A stretch of DNA of 64,000 bases from Vitreoscilla massiliensis (GTDB taxonomy: Bacteria > Pseudomonadota > Gammaproteobacteria > Burkholderiales > Neisseriaceae): positions 186,001 to 250,000 of the forward strand of contig NZ_LN898221.1 of assembly GCF_001457815.1 (NCBI RefSeq), in the 5' to 3' direction. This document shows positions 35,338 through 44,260 of this stretch, piece by piece. Made by a program: the position numbers and the translations under genes. The notes under the pieces were generated by a model. It made no database searches. It saw nothing but the letters and a program-made list of their open reading frames with translations, and had not been told where the DNA came from. Each line of letters begins with the position of its first letter. Position 1 is the first letter of the stretch.

Positions 35338-36407
35338 TACTCAGCCTTTTTGGTGATGCCAGCAGGCCATTCGTGTTTCGCGTCCAAACGCACCCACGCC
35401 ACCCCTGGCAAACCGGTTTTCACCAATTGCAGGTGTTGTTGCAACAGTTCTGGCGGAATTTTGGCCTTGACCTTAAACATCAGTTTTTGGCGTTCACTTT
35501 CGGTTTCGACGGTTTTGGGTGTGAATTGGGCAGTATCGGCCACATGAGACACCTTGGCCGGAATGGCATAGCTAGGCAAAGCATCCAAGACCAAACGCAC
35601 GTCGGTGCCAACCGGAATTTTGCCGGCCATGGTTTCAGGAATGAAGAAAGTCATGAACACATCCGACAAATCAATCAGGTTCAAAATCTTGCCACCAGAG
35701 GCCACGGTTTCGCCTTTTTGCGCCACCAAATACTGCACACGGCCATCGCGCGGTGCCAAAATTTCGGTGTCGGACAATTCCGCTTCTATGCGTTCGATGG
35801 TGGCTTTGGCCGCATTGACATTCGATTTCGCCCCCACCACTTGCGCTTCTACCGCTTTAATCGACGCTTCGGCCGTATCAACTTGTGCACGCGCCGCTTC
35901 TAAAGTCGCCACTGCGGCCTGTACGCTGGCGCGGTCGTCGTCCAATTGCTGTTTGGAAGCCGCACCTTCTTTGGCCAACACTTCCGAACGCGCCACACGG
36001 CGTTTGGCCGCATCCAATTCGGTACTGCGCTGCGCCACACTGGCGATGGCCGCTTGTTTGTCGCTCTTGCCCATTTGCACTTGCGCTTGCGTGGTCAAGA
36101 CCGCATTGCTGGCTTGTTCCAATTGCGCTTGCGCTTCTTTCAATTGCGCTTCTAAAGCATGCGCTTTGATTTTGGCCAAGACTTGTCCGGCTTTGACAAA
36201 ATCGCCTTCTTTGACATAAATGTCTTCGACATTGCCGCCGATTTTGGCCGACAAATCAATTTCAGTCGCTTCGATGCGACCATTGCCTTTGACAAAGCCT
36301 TCATACGTGCCATCGTGCTGGTTTTGCCACACAAAATACGCCACAGCAGCAATCGCCACCGCGCCGACCAGATACGTGATCAGGGTTTTGGTTTTTTTGT
36401 TCTTCAT
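35337..36407 (-). CDS. HlyD/EmrA-type periplasmic adaptor (YhiI-like)
   Basis: 356 residues. One N-terminal membrane helix (about 9-26), then the biotinyl-lipoyl halves (GRIEATEIDLSAKIGGNVEDIYVKEGDFVKAGQVLAKI and APRDGRVQYLVAQKGETVASGG) around a long alanine-rich coiled-coil hairpin (about 80-205). The end is a beta-barrel domain. It would bridge the RbbA permease and the outer-membrane channel encoded just upstream. Its stop overlaps the rbbA start (TAATG), and it starts 10 bases after the outer-membrane gene ends. Confidence 0.92.
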   Translation of the reverse strand: MKNKKTKTLITYLVGAVAIAAVAYFVWQNQHDGTYEGFVKGNGRIEATEIDLSAKIGGNVEDIYVKEGDFVKAGQVLAKIKAHALEAQLKEAQAQLEQASNAVLTTQAQVQMGKSDKQAAIASVAQRSTELDAAKRRVARSEVLAKEGAASKQQLDDDRASVQAAVATLEAARAQVDTAEASIKAVEAQVVGAKSNVNAAKATIERIEAELSDTEILAPRDGRVQYLVAQKGETVASGGKILNLIDLSDVFMTFFIPETMAGKIPVGTDVRLVLDALPSYAIPAKVSHVADTAQFTPKTVETESERQKLMFKVKAKIPPELLQQHLQLVKTGLPGVAWVRLDAKHEWPAGITKKAE

Positions 36408-36417
36408 GATGCGAGAC

Positions 36418-37836
36418 CTAAGAATTCATTGAGGGTTTGAGGTAAGCATCGCCACCTAAGGCGAAATACAGCGCCACTTGCGCTTGCAACACATTGCGTT
36501 TGGTTTGCACCCAGCTTTGCTGCGCACTGAGCAATTCGCGCTCAGCGTCCAATACTTCCAAATACGTCACCACGCCGTAGTCGTAGCTGATTCTGGCCAA
36601 GCGCGCGCGTTCAGATGCGGCCTGTAAGGCTTGCTTTTGGCTGAGCACTTGCCTGTTCAACCACACTTGGTCACTCAAGGCATCGGCCACTTCGCGAAAC
36701 GAGGTTTGGATGGCTTTTTCATAATTCCCCACCGCCATGTTTTGGCGAATTTGCGCCAAATCGACATTGGCGCGCAAACGGCCGGCATTGAAGATGGGCA
36801 CGCTGATGCTCGGCACCACGCTCCAAATGCCATTGCCACCGCTGAACAAATTGTTGAACTCATTGCTGGCGGTACCGACATTGGCGGTTAAGGCGATGCG
36901 CGGGAAAAAGGCGGCGCGGGCGGCGAGAATGTCGGCGTCAGCCGCTTGCAATTGGTATTCAGCGGCAACGATTTCCGGCCGATTGAGCAGCAGATCCGAC
37001 GGTGTGCCCACCAATAAATCGCGGTTGACAAAGTTTTCGGTATCCAAGCGGCCTGTAAACACGCGCACAGGCTCACCCACCAATACCGACAACATGTGCT
37101 CGTGGTTTTGCTTTTGCTGATTCAATTGGTGCAACAAGGTATCGGCATTGCTGAGCAAGGTTTGCGCCTGCACATACTCGGTTTTGGCGCCCGCCCCCAC
37201 CTCATAACGGCGCTTGAAGATGCGCACCGATTCTTGAAACGTCGCCCGCGATTGCTCGGCCAAGGCAATGCGCTCATTCAATTCGGCCAAGGCCAAATAC
37301 TGATTGGCCACTTGGTTCATGATGCTGTTGCGCACGGCTTTGGCATTGGCTTCGCTGGCAAAAAAGCGCTGCAAAGCGGCGCGGTTCATGTTGGCGATGC
37401 GCCCCCATAAATCCAATTCCCAACTTTGCAAACCGACACTGGCGCTGTATTGCTCATTGATGGCAGGCAAACCCGGTAAATTCAAATCTTTGGCCGTGCG
37501 TGCGCGCTGTCCATCGACACCGGCATTGATACTCGGAAATAATTCCGAACGCTGTATGCCATATGCCGCTTGTGCTTCGAGGATTTGCAAACTGGCCAGT
37601 TGCAAGTCTTTGTTCGACACCAAGGCACGGTGCAATAAAGACTCCAACACATCGTCTTGAAAATACTCATCCCAATACAAGCTGCGCATATTGTTGGACT
37701 GAGTGTGGGGATAAGCCCCCACCAATTGTTCGGTATTGTGTGGCGCGATGCTGTGTGGGTATTGGCTTTGACAAGCCGCTACCAGTGTTAACATCAGCGC
37801 GGCCAAACCACCACTGCGATAAATACTGCGTTCCAC
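36418..37836 (-). CDS. NodT/OprM-family outer-membrane efflux lipoprotein
   Basis: 472 residues. Lipoprotein signal peptide with lipobox (LTLVAACQS), then two OEP repeats with the long helical hairpins of TolC-like channels (NAVRN..., ANQYLALAELNERIALAEQ and the mirrored DVLDAERELLSAQQSW). First gene of a four-gene operon running to 31388: channel, adaptor, ATPase-permease, permease. Having its own channel makes the exporter self-contained, unlike systems that borrow TolC. In-frame repeat copies encode FTGRL and LQAA. Confidence 0.92.
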   Translation of the reverse strand: MERSIYRSGGLAALMLTLVAACQSQYPHSIAPHNTEQLVGAYPHTQSNNMRSLYWDEYFQDDVLESLLHRALVSNKDLQLASLQILEAQAAYGIQRSELFPSINAGVDGQRARTAKDLNLPGLPAINEQYSASVGLQSWELDLWGRIANMNRAALQRFFASEANAKAVRNSIMNQVANQYLALAELNERIALAEQSRATFQESVRIFKRRYEVGAGAKTEYVQAQTLLSNADTLLHQLNQQKQNHEHMLSVLVGEPVRVFTGRLDTENFVNRDLLVGTPSDLLLNRPEIVAAEYQLQAADADILAARAAFFPRIALTANVGTASNEFNNLFSGGNGIWSVVPSISVPIFNAGRLRANVDLAQIRQNMAVGNYEKAIQTSFREVADALSDQVWLNRQVLSQKQALQAASERARLARISYDYGVVTYLEVLDAERELLSAQQSWVQTKRNVLQAQVALYFALGGDAYLKPSMNS

Positions 37837-38180
37837 CCTTCCCCCTGACTGTGAGATGGTGCGGCCTGTAAGAAGAAGTCACACCGTTTTGAGTACGATT
37901 ACAGCTTCAGTGTAACAGGGGAAATTTTTGAGGGTCAAAACTGCGACATCGACTAAAATTGGCATGATTATTGGCAATAACTACCAAAATACCTGCCAAC
38001 AATCAAAAATACACGCAATAAAACTGCCAAAACCTCACCACACATTCAGACCGACAACCCAAAGCCCTGCCTTAATCATGTTGCAATGCCGCAAACAGAC
38101 TCGCATGGCTGGCCATGTATTGATTTAAATCATCTTTTCGGCAGTTATATGTATTTTGAAGCGTGGCATTTAACATACAT
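37837..38180. other. Promoter region of the efflux operon and gap to the GNAT gene
   Basis: Holds one single repeat copy (37861-37871) just ahead of the outer-membrane gene, then AT-rich sequence with several TTGGC/GCCAA elements around 37960-38000 that could be regulator half-sites, and a small hairpin (38173-38190) around the GNAT stop codon. No gene is supported. Confidence 0.4.
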
Positions 38181-38693
38181 TCAAGTATGTATTGAATTTT
38201 TGAGGTAGGTTGCGCGACTCAAAACCATATTCAGCGAACGCCAAGTTTCGCCTTCCAACGTCACGGTTTTGCTATTTGCAGGCCGGATTTGAAAACCGAC
38301 TTTTTGATAGCATCGCCGCGCTGCCACATTGCCCTCGAACACATTCAATTCGGCCATATCGTGCGCAAAACAGCGAAAACCTTCGTCCAATAATTGTTCT
38401 ACCAACCATTTTCCCCAACCTTGCCCACGAAAACTTGCATCCCAAATCAAGATGCGTCTGAGCAAGAAACTGTCAGTCAAATTTTTGATTTGCGCATGGC
38501 CGACCACGCGGCCGTTCGCATCAATAAAGCTGAACAACACCACCGCGCCATCGTCCACATCGGCTTGAATTTGTGCGGTGGTCAATGGGTAGTGGTAATG
38601 TGGGCCAGCAAACTGCATCAACATGCGTGCATCGCTGACGGCGGCAATCAACGCGGCCATGTCCGTGGCTTGAAACAAACGCAAAGTCAGCAT
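38181..38693 (-). CDS. GNAT-family N-acetyltransferase
   Basis: 170 residues with the GNAT acetyl-CoA loop (RILIWDASFRGQGWGKWLVEQLL, the RGxGxG-type motif A) and motif B (LNVFEGNVAARRCYQKVGF). These enzymes acetylate amines on small molecules or protein N-termini; the substrate is not visible. It is transcribed away from the metallophosphoesterase gene. Confidence 0.87.
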   Translation of the reverse strand: MLTLRLFQATDMAALIAAVSDARMLMQFAGPHYHYPLTTAQIQADVDDGAVVLFSFIDANGRVVGHAQIKNLTDSFLLRRILIWDASFRGQGWGKWLVEQLLDEGFRCFAHDMAELNVFEGNVAARRCYQKVGFQIRPANSKTVTLEGETWRSLNMVLSRATYLKNSIHT

Positions 38694-38848
38694 ATCGGCC
38701 TTAACTTAAGTAATTGTTGTTAAATCCCCATAAAATCGCAACAAATGTCGCTATAATCTGCGCAGTTGGCGCTGCCGCGCTGCTGGGGAATCCTCCCACA
38801 CAGTATGCAATGTCAGTTGCTTCTTTGCCCATACTTCTTTGAGAAAAA

Positions 38849-39937
38849 ATGCGTAACCCTGCCATATTTTGGGGCGTGATGGCCCTGTTACAGGTTTTTT
38901 GGATGGTCATCGCCTTGGGCGCATACTGGTGGCTACGACCACTGTTGCCCAAACGCCCGCACCCGTGGCTGGCGATAGTCGCCACTGCCTTGCTCGGCAA
39001 TGGCTTATTGCTGTTGTTTAATTTTATCGTGCCCGAATGGCGTTGGCGCGGCACCATGGCAGTATTGCTGTTCGCCGCTTATGCCTTGATGTTCACGCTG
39101 CTGTGGAGCGCTGTGCATGTGTTGCTGCGCTGGCTATTGCCACGCGCTACGCTGAACCGCGGCATCCGCATCTTGGTGCCACTGGCTTGGTTGGCCGCCA
39201 TTGCAGCCGGCCTGTACGGCGCTTATGTGCCCAAAGTGGTGCATTACCAAGTGCATATCGACAAGCCTTTGGCCCAACCAATCAAAATTGCCTTGGTCAG
39301 CGACACCCATTTGGGGCGCTTCATCGGTGCGCGCCATTTGCGTGAATTGCAAGCCATCTTAAAGCGCGAACGCGCCGATGTGTTGCTGCTGGCGGGCGAT
39401 GTGATGGACGATGTGCCCACGGTCTACCGCAAACAACACATGGCCAGCTTAATGAGCGGCCTGAAAACACCACTCGGACAATACGCAGTCTTGGGCAACC
39501 ATGACAATTACGGCGGCGAACAAGCCGGCATCGTCAAAGACTTACAGGCCGCTGGTTTCACCACGCTCAGGGATGAGCGCATTACGGTGGGCAAACAATT
39601 TGTGTTGGTCGGCAGGCGCGATAAGGTTGAAAACCGCGACAGCGCCAAAACAGTCATTCCGAATTCCAAGCTGCCCGTCATTGTAATGGACCACCAACCG
39701 GCCGATATGGACGCCATTGCTAAAACAAGCGCCGATGTGGTGGTGTCGGGGCACACGCACCGAGGACAAGTGTTTCCCGCCACGTTGTTGATCAAATACT
39801 TCCAAGCCTATCCGTATGGGCACTACCGTGTGGGCGACACACAATTGGTGGTGACCTCAGGTTATGGCTTGTGGGGACTGCCATTTCGCTTGGGCGCGCG
39901 CTCGGAAGTGGCGATGATTGAATTAATTGGCAAATAG
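38849..39937 (+). CDS. Membrane-bound metallophosphoesterase (YkuE-like)
   Basis: 362 residues. Four N-terminal hydrophobic segments (to about residue 125), then a calcineurin-like phosphoesterase domain with all metal motifs: LVSDTHLGRF, LLAGDVMDD, GNHDNYGG and VSGHTHRGQ. This layout matches YkuE/YaeI-like enzymes, some acting on lipids at the membrane. A TATAAT at 38752-38757 lies 92 bases upstream. A repeat copy in frame encodes DLQAAGFTT. Confidence 0.88.
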   Translation: MRNPAIFWGVMALLQVFWMVIALGAYWWLRPLLPKRPHPWLAIVATALLGNGLLLLFNFIVPEWRWRGTMAVLLFAAYALMFTLLWSAVHVLLRWLLPRATLNRGIRILVPLAWLAAIAAGLYGAYVPKVVHYQVHIDKPLAQPIKIALVSDTHLGRFIGARHLRELQAILKRERADVLLLAGDVMDDVPTVYRKQHMASLMSGLKTPLGQYAVLGNHDNYGGEQAGIVKDLQAAGFTTLRDERITVGKQFVLVGRRDKVENRDSAKTVIPNSKLPVIVMDHQPADMDAIAKTSADVVVSGHTHRGQVFPATLLIKYFQAYPYGHYRVGDTQLVVTSGYGLWGLPFRLGARSEVAMIELIGK

Positions 39938-39938
39938 C

Positions 39939-39957
39939 TACAGGCTAGAGGCCGCAT
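39939..39957 (-). repeat. Interrupted DUS-like repeat
   Basis: TACAGG and CCGCAT, the two halves of a reverse copy, are separated by a few extra bases (CTAGAGG). It looks like a copy broken by a small insertion. Confidence 0.4.
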
Positions 39958-39962
39958 TACGC

Positions 39963-39968
39963 TATAAT
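39963..39968 (+). promoter_or_regulatory. Possible -10 box for ribH-nusB
   Basis: TATAAT 63 bases before the ribH ATG. No convincing -35 at the usual spacing; the following leader contains an imperfect GC-rich hairpin (about 39984-40010). Confidence 0.35.
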
Positions 39969-40030
39969 ACGCCATTCGTTTATTGACGGCGCTTTTTGCA
40001 AGCGTCGTTGTCTTTCATAAAGGATTAAAC

Positions 40031-40501
40031 ATGCAAACCTTAGCGGTAAACCATCAAGGCAGTCATTTGCGCATCGGCATCGTACAAGCCCGTTTTTCAG
40101 ACGGCATCGGCAGCCATTTGCGTGAGTCTTGCATCCGCAAATTATTGGCTTTGGGTGTGCAAGAAGACAACATCACCGTGGCCACCGTGCCCGGCGCTTT
40201 GGAAGTACCGTTGGTATTGCAAAATTTAGCGGCTACGGAACAATACGATGCCTTGATTGCCTTGGGCATCATCATCCGTGGCGAAACTTACCATTTTGAA
40301 CTGGTTTCGAATGAATCAGGTGCAGGCGTTACCCGCGTGGGTTTGGACTTTAACATTCCCATCGCCAATGCCATCTTGACCACCGAAAACGATGATCAAG
40401 CCATTGCGCGCATGAACATCAAAGGTGAAGATGCCGCAGTGGTGGCCGTGGAAATGGCCAATTTATTAGCAGACATCCATCACGCAGACGCAGCAGAATA
40501 A
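40031..40501 (+). CDS. ribH: 6,7-dimethyl-8-ribityllumazine synthase
   Basis: 156 residues from the ATG at 40031 (AAAGGATT upstream). It condenses the pyrimidine intermediate with dihydroxybutanone phosphate in riboflavin synthesis and forms icosahedral or decameric assemblies. Family stretches are RIGIVQARFSD, VPGALEVPLVLQ, ALGIIIRGETYHFELVSNE (with the catalytic His) and VGLDFNIPIANAILTTEN. It lies 10 bases before nusB, the common ribH-nusB arrangement. Confidence 0.96.
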   Translation: MQTLAVNHQGSHLRIGIVQARFSDGIGSHLRESCIRKLLALGVQEDNITVATVPGALEVPLVLQNLAATEQYDALIALGIIIRGETYHFELVSNESGAGVTRVGLDFNIPIANAILTTENDDQAIARMNIKGEDAAVVAVEMANLLADIHHADAAE

Positions 40502-40511
40502 GGACTTAAGC

Positions 40512-40940
40512 ATGAAAACAGCACGCCGCCGCGCGCGTGAATTTGTGGTACAAGGTTTGTACCAAGCACAATTGAACAGCGCTTTGACTGCCAGCAACAT
40601 CCGCAGCAATTTGCTCGACAACGAACAATTCTTAAAAGCCGACGAACCTTTGTTCACGCAAGTGTTCGATGGTGCGTTTGAAACCCAAACCGAATTGTTG
40701 CAATTGATTACCCCGCATTTGGACCGTGACTTAGCCGAAGTCAGCCCGATTGAACGCGCCGTTTTGTTGATGGCGACATTTGAATTGCGCGCCATGCCAG
40801 AAACCCCCTACCCAGTGATCATCAATGAAGCGATTGAAATCACCAAAACCTTTGGTGGCACCGATGGCTTTAAATTTGTGAACGGCATTTTGGACAAAAT
40901 CGCCCCACAATTGCGCCCTAACGATCCTCCACGCAAATAA
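40512..40940 (+). CDS. nusB: Transcription antitermination factor NusB
   Basis: 142 residues, all-helical RNA-binding protein that, with NusE, binds boxA of rRNA leaders and promotes antitermination. RRRAREFVVQGLYQAQL at the N-terminus, SPIERAVLLMATFELR in the middle and PYPVIINEAIEITKTFGGTDGFKFVNGILD near the end are family hallmarks. Second gene after ribH; a repeat hairpin follows. Confidence 0.96.
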   Translation: MKTARRRAREFVVQGLYQAQLNSALTASNIRSNLLDNEQFLKADEPLFTQVFDGAFETQTELLQLITPHLDRDLAEVSPIERAVLLMATFELRAMPETPYPVIINEAIEITKTFGGTDGFKFVNGILDKIAPQLRPNDPPRK

Positions 40941-40986
40941 TACTGTATTTGCAGTAATGTTCTGCATGATTGTGTTTTAATCAAAA

Positions 40987-41024
40987 AAGCGGCCTGTAAA
41001 TCCCTATTGGTTTACAGGCCGCTT
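40987..41024. terminator. DUS-like inverted pair after nusB
   Basis: Facing copies with 14-bp stem and a left-hand A run, between convergent genes. Confidence 0.75.
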
Positions 41025-41047
41025 GTCTGTCATACACTGGCAATGGC

Positions 41048-41569
41048 TTAATCGGTTTCTGTTGCCTCGTTCAAAAAACCGACTTTGATTTCCGCTGGCA
41101 AGTCTTGGTGCCACCATGCGTAAATGCTGGCTTTGATGTCGGCGTCCTCTTCGGGGTCGTTGAAAGGTTCGTCGTCTTCGCGCACCAATTCGTCGCCATC
41201 GTATTTGAACCAAAATTCCCACGGGTCGTCGTCGCCACAACCCCATGCCTGCACTTGGATGCCGGGCAATAAGTCATGCACAAACGCCACGATGCTCTCC
41301 ATGTTCTCATCGCCCATAGAGCCGTGCACAAAATGGACGATGCTAAAACCTTCAGCGTGTTGCACCGCATCGGGGCGCAAATCCCATTCGATTTCGTCAA
41401 CCGAGTCTATCAAGTCTTGCGCCAGCTCAGCGCCCTGTTCGGCATTCAAGGCTTGCGCGGCGGCGATGATGTGTTCAGCATCGCCCTCATGCCCTTGCCA
41501 CAAACCATCCAACTGCGCCATCACTGCTGCTTGTGGATGGCGGTAATACAATACGCTGTGTAACTCCAT
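41048..41569 (-). CDS. Hypothetical acidic protein
   Basis: 173 residues, strongly acidic, especially the C-terminal third (VREDDEPFNDPEEDADIK). No signal peptide or membrane segment and no family recognised. Acidic proteins of this size beside a SUKH-like gene are sometimes immunity proteins, but nothing toxin-like is seen here. A tandem acidic/tryptophan stretch (DDDPWEFWFKYDGDE) is the most distinctive element. It begins after an AGGGA-like site (GAGGGAAAT). Confidence 0.6.
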   Translation of the reverse strand: MELHSVLYYRHPQAAVMAQLDGLWQGHEGDAEHIIAAAQALNAEQGAELAQDLIDSVDEIEWDLRPDAVQHAEGFSIVHFVHGSMGDENMESIVAFVHDLLPGIQVQAWGCGDDDPWEFWFKYDGDELVREDDEPFNDPEEDADIKASIYAWWHQDLPAEIKVGFLNEATETD

Positions 41570-41707
41570 ATTTCCCTCGTTTCTGTTTTGTTTTCACCTT
41601 GTGACTGGCTCGCGCTGCGTGATTCCCGTGCCTGAGAGCAAACCCATCGCAGCGCCAAATACGTTAAAGCAAACAACAAGAGCAAACAAATCAAAATTCA
41701 AATGGAT

Positions 41708-41746
41708 AAGCGGCCTGTAAAGCAATAACAAACTTACAGGCCGCTT
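41708..41746. repeat. DUS-like inverted pair
   Basis: Facing copies between the two minus-strand hypothetical genes; likely ends the transcript of the SUKH-like gene, though 110 bases after its stop. Confidence 0.65.
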
Positions 41747-41836
41747 ATACAATGAAATCTGTGCTGCTGATACTGCATATACTCTGTAATACGGCTATTG
41801 CAATCTCTGGTGCCACACACATCATCACAGTGAAAG

Positions 41837-41851
41837 GTTTACAGGCCGCAT
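41837..41851 (-). repeat. Single DUS-like repeat
   Basis: One reverse copy, GTTTACAGGCCGCAT, just past the stop codon of the SUKH-like gene. Confidence 0.7.
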
Positions 41852-41856
41852 CTTGT

Positions 41857-42438
41857 TTACGCAGAAACCGTCGGCAAGCGTGGCAATTGTTGCCAAAACC
41901 CACAGTCATCCACTTGTAAATACGCCAAGGCCTCGGATACTGAAACGGTGTTTAAATACACACTGGCGACGGCGCGAAAGAAATCGTCAAACCCGCACGC
42001 CAACAATACCGCGTCTTTCTCCTCGCTATCCACGGCCAATACTTCGCCGCTGGTCACATCCAAAATAATGGCATGTGTTTCAGCGATGGCAATGAGTATG
42101 CGGTTTACAGGCCGCTTATCGCCTTGCCACCAAGAGTTGATGATGCCTGCTTGGTTCATTTGCCACACATGGTGCAAATAATTCTCACCATGCCCAAATT
42201 GCACATTGGCAATGGCAAAATCGTCTACTTGGTAATGGTTTAGAAATTGCACAAATTCGTGCGGCAAGACCACAGCCAGCGCCTGCTCAAATGCGACAAT
42301 GGCCTCGTTGGGAGACAACAAATGCGGTATCAACAACAAGTCGTGCAAATCCAAGATTTCATCGTCATCCACCACATGGGCAAAATGGCGCAGCAAGGCA
42401 GTTTCAATTTCGGCATAGGTTAACAACATGGTTTTCAT
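41857..42438 (-). CDS. SMI1/KNR4 (SUKH)-like protein
   Basis: 193 residues (a second ATG three codons in is also possible). The pattern LPHEFVQFLNHYQVDDF, then HVWQMNQAGI, then DVTSGEVLAVDSEE and CGFDDFFRAVASVYL fits the SUKH superfamily. Many SUKH members are immunity proteins to contact-dependent or polymorphic toxins, but no toxin gene is next to it here, so an orphan immunity or unrelated role is possible. A repeat copy in frame encodes DKRPVNRIL. Confidence 0.65.
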   Translation of the reverse strand: MKTMLLTYAEIETALLRHFAHVVDDDEILDLHDLLLIPHLLSPNEAIVAFEQALAVVLPHEFVQFLNHYQVDDFAIANVQFGHGENYLHHVWQMNQAGIINSWWQGDKRPVNRILIAIAETHAIILDVTSGEVLAVDSEEKDAVLLACGFDDFFRAVASVYLNTVSVSEALAYLQVDDCGFWQQLPRLPTVSA

Positions 42439-42523
42439 CCATTTTTTTCAAACAATACATGGCGGCTTGCATGGCAGCGTTCACACATCCAGCCTTAAAC
42501 ACGCCAACACATCCAAGCGCCAG

Positions 42524-42552
42524 ATAAAAAACCCAAGCCTAAGCTTGGGTCT
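42524..42552 (-). terminator. Rho-independent terminator of icd (dimeric type)
   Basis: Stem ACCCAAGC/GCTTGGGT read on the minus strand and followed by a T run; not DUS-derived. Confidence 0.88.
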
Positions 42553-42572
42553 GTTTACTGTTGCGGCACAGC

Positions 42573-43811
42573 TTACATGCGCTCTATCATCGCGTCGCCA
42601 AAGGCGGAGCAACTGATTTCATGCGCGCCATCCATCAAGCGGGCGAAGTCATACGTCACTTGTTTGTCGCCTATGGCTTTTTCCATGGAAGCAATGACCA
42701 AATCCGCCGCTTCGGTCCAACCCAAGTGGCGCAACATCATCTCGGCCGACAAAATCAACGAACCCGGATTGACCTTGTCTTGACCGGCGTATTTCGGCGC
42801 CGTGCCGTGCGTGGCTTCAAATACCGCGTATTCATCGGAAATGTTCGCACCAGGAGCGATGCCGATACCGCCCACTTGCGCTGCCAAAGCGTCAGAAATG
42901 TAATCGCCATTCAAATTCAAGGTGGCAATCACATCGTATTCGGCTGGACGCAGCAGAATTTGCTGCAAGAACGCGTCAGCAATCGAATCTTTCACCGTGA
43001 TGGTTTTGCCGGTATTCGGGTTTTTGAATTCACACCACGGACCTGCACCGATTTCAGTGGCGCCAAATTCGTTTTTGGCCAAGGCATACGACCAATCGCG
43101 GAAACCGCCCTCGGTATACTTCATGATGTTGCCTTTGTGCACGATGGTCACGCTGCTGCGGTCATTGTCTATCGCATATTGAATCGCCGCACGGGTCAAA
43201 CGCTCGGTGCCTTCGCGCGATACTGGCTTCACACCTATGCTCGAGGTTTTCGGGAAACGGATTTTGTTCACGCCCATTTCTTTTTGCAAAAAGTCTATGA
43301 CTTTTTTGGCATCGTCGCTTTCGCCCATCCATTCAATGCCGACATAAATGTCTTCGGTGTTTTCACGGAAAATCACCATATTGACTTTGCTTGGGTCTTT
43401 CAATGGCGACGGCACGCCAGTAAAGTATTGCACTGGGCGCACGCATTGGTACAGGTCGAGCTTTTGGCGTATGGCCACGTTCAAAGAGCGAATGCCGCCG
43501 CCAACCGGCGTGGTCATCGGGCCTTTGATCGACACTTTGTATTCTTGTATCGCTTCCAAGGTTTCATCGGGCAACCACACATTGTCGCCATAAATGCGCG
43601 TCGCTTTTTCGCCGGCGAAAATTTCCATCCAGCTGATTTTTTTGGCACCGTTATAGGCTTTGGCCACGGCCGCATCAATGACTTTAATCATCACCGGGGT
43701 AATGTCCACACCAATGCCATCGCCTTCGATAAACGGGATAATGGGATTATTGGGTATGGCTTGGCCGGGAACGATTTTCTGGCCTTCAGTTGGCACTACG
43801 ATATGGCTCAT
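42573..43811 (-). CDS. icd: NADP-dependent isocitrate dehydrogenase, homodimeric type
   Basis: 412 residues of the classic IDH/IPMDH fold that turns isocitrate into 2-oxoglutarate in the TCA cycle. The N-terminal GDGIGVDITPVM, the substrate loop with FRENTEDIYVGIEW, LTRAAIQYAIDNDRSSVTIVHKGNIMKYTEG and the NADP-site region GTAPKYAGQDKVNPGSLILS are intact. The usual E. coli-like length. ACAGGAGTG lies upstream of the ATG. It is immediately followed, on the same strand and upstream in transcription, by an unrelated monomeric enzyme for the same reaction. Confidence 0.95.
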   Translation of the reverse strand: MSHIVVPTEGQKIVPGQAIPNNPIIPFIEGDGIGVDITPVMIKVIDAAVAKAYNGAKKISWMEIFAGEKATRIYGDNVWLPDETLEAIQEYKVSIKGPMTTPVGGGIRSLNVAIRQKLDLYQCVRPVQYFTGVPSPLKDPSKVNMVIFRENTEDIYVGIEWMGESDDAKKVIDFLQKEMGVNKIRFPKTSSIGVKPVSREGTERLTRAAIQYAIDNDRSSVTIVHKGNIMKYTEGGFRDWSYALAKNEFGATEIGAGPWCEFKNPNTGKTITVKDSIADAFLQQILLRPAEYDVIATLNLNGDYISDALAAQVGGIGIAPGANISDEYAVFEATHGTAPKYAGQDKVNPGSLILSAEMMLRHLGWTEAADLVIASMEKAIGDKQVTYDFARLMDGAHEISCSAFGDAMIERM

Positions 43812-44204
43812 GTAACACTCCTGTTAAAATAATGATGGGATATACACCACGTCAATAACGTGTTTCAGCGGATGAAGCGCTCGCGATGGTCAAATGCTAT
43901 GCGGTACTGAGCAACACTAGTGGCAACGGTGACAACGGTTGCAAGCGTGTTACGCAGCGATTGGAAACTCAGTCTATCAGAAAATGTGGGCGACAGGTGT
44001 GACTGTGTGGGGCATAAATTGCACTGACAAACTCGCCATGATGCTGCTCATAAGCGGCCTGTAAACCTCTGAAGCAAGCTCTTAAGCTAATGGTTTGTTT
44101 CTTTAAGATATTTCTCACTCACCAATCATCTTCCAGCTTATTGTTTATCTTGTAAGCTGCTTAATACAGGCTTGATTTACCCATTAAATTACCGAGAAAC
44201 AGAC
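43812..44204. other. Region between the two isocitrate dehydrogenase genes
   Basis: Holds the icd leader and promoter, one single repeat copy (44052-44066) and the downstream part of the monomeric gene's terminator. No gene is supported. Each enzyme gene has its own terminator, so they are separate transcripts. Confidence 0.5.
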
Positions 44205-44235
44205 GCAAAAAAGCCAGTGTTTTGCAACACTGGCT
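44205..44235 (-). terminator. Rho-independent terminator of the monomeric isocitrate dehydrogenase
   Basis: AGCCAGTGTTGCAAAACACTGGCT on the minus strand in two 10-bp arms, followed by six T. Confidence 0.9.
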
Positions 44236-44260
44236 GAGTTGATGCGCGTTTAAGCAGCGC

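Noticed and set aside
42561..43832. A 423-codon plus-strand open frame
   Set aside because: It lies exactly antisense to icd, whose protein is unmistakable. The antisense frame reads as histidine/phenylalanine-rich sequence without family features.
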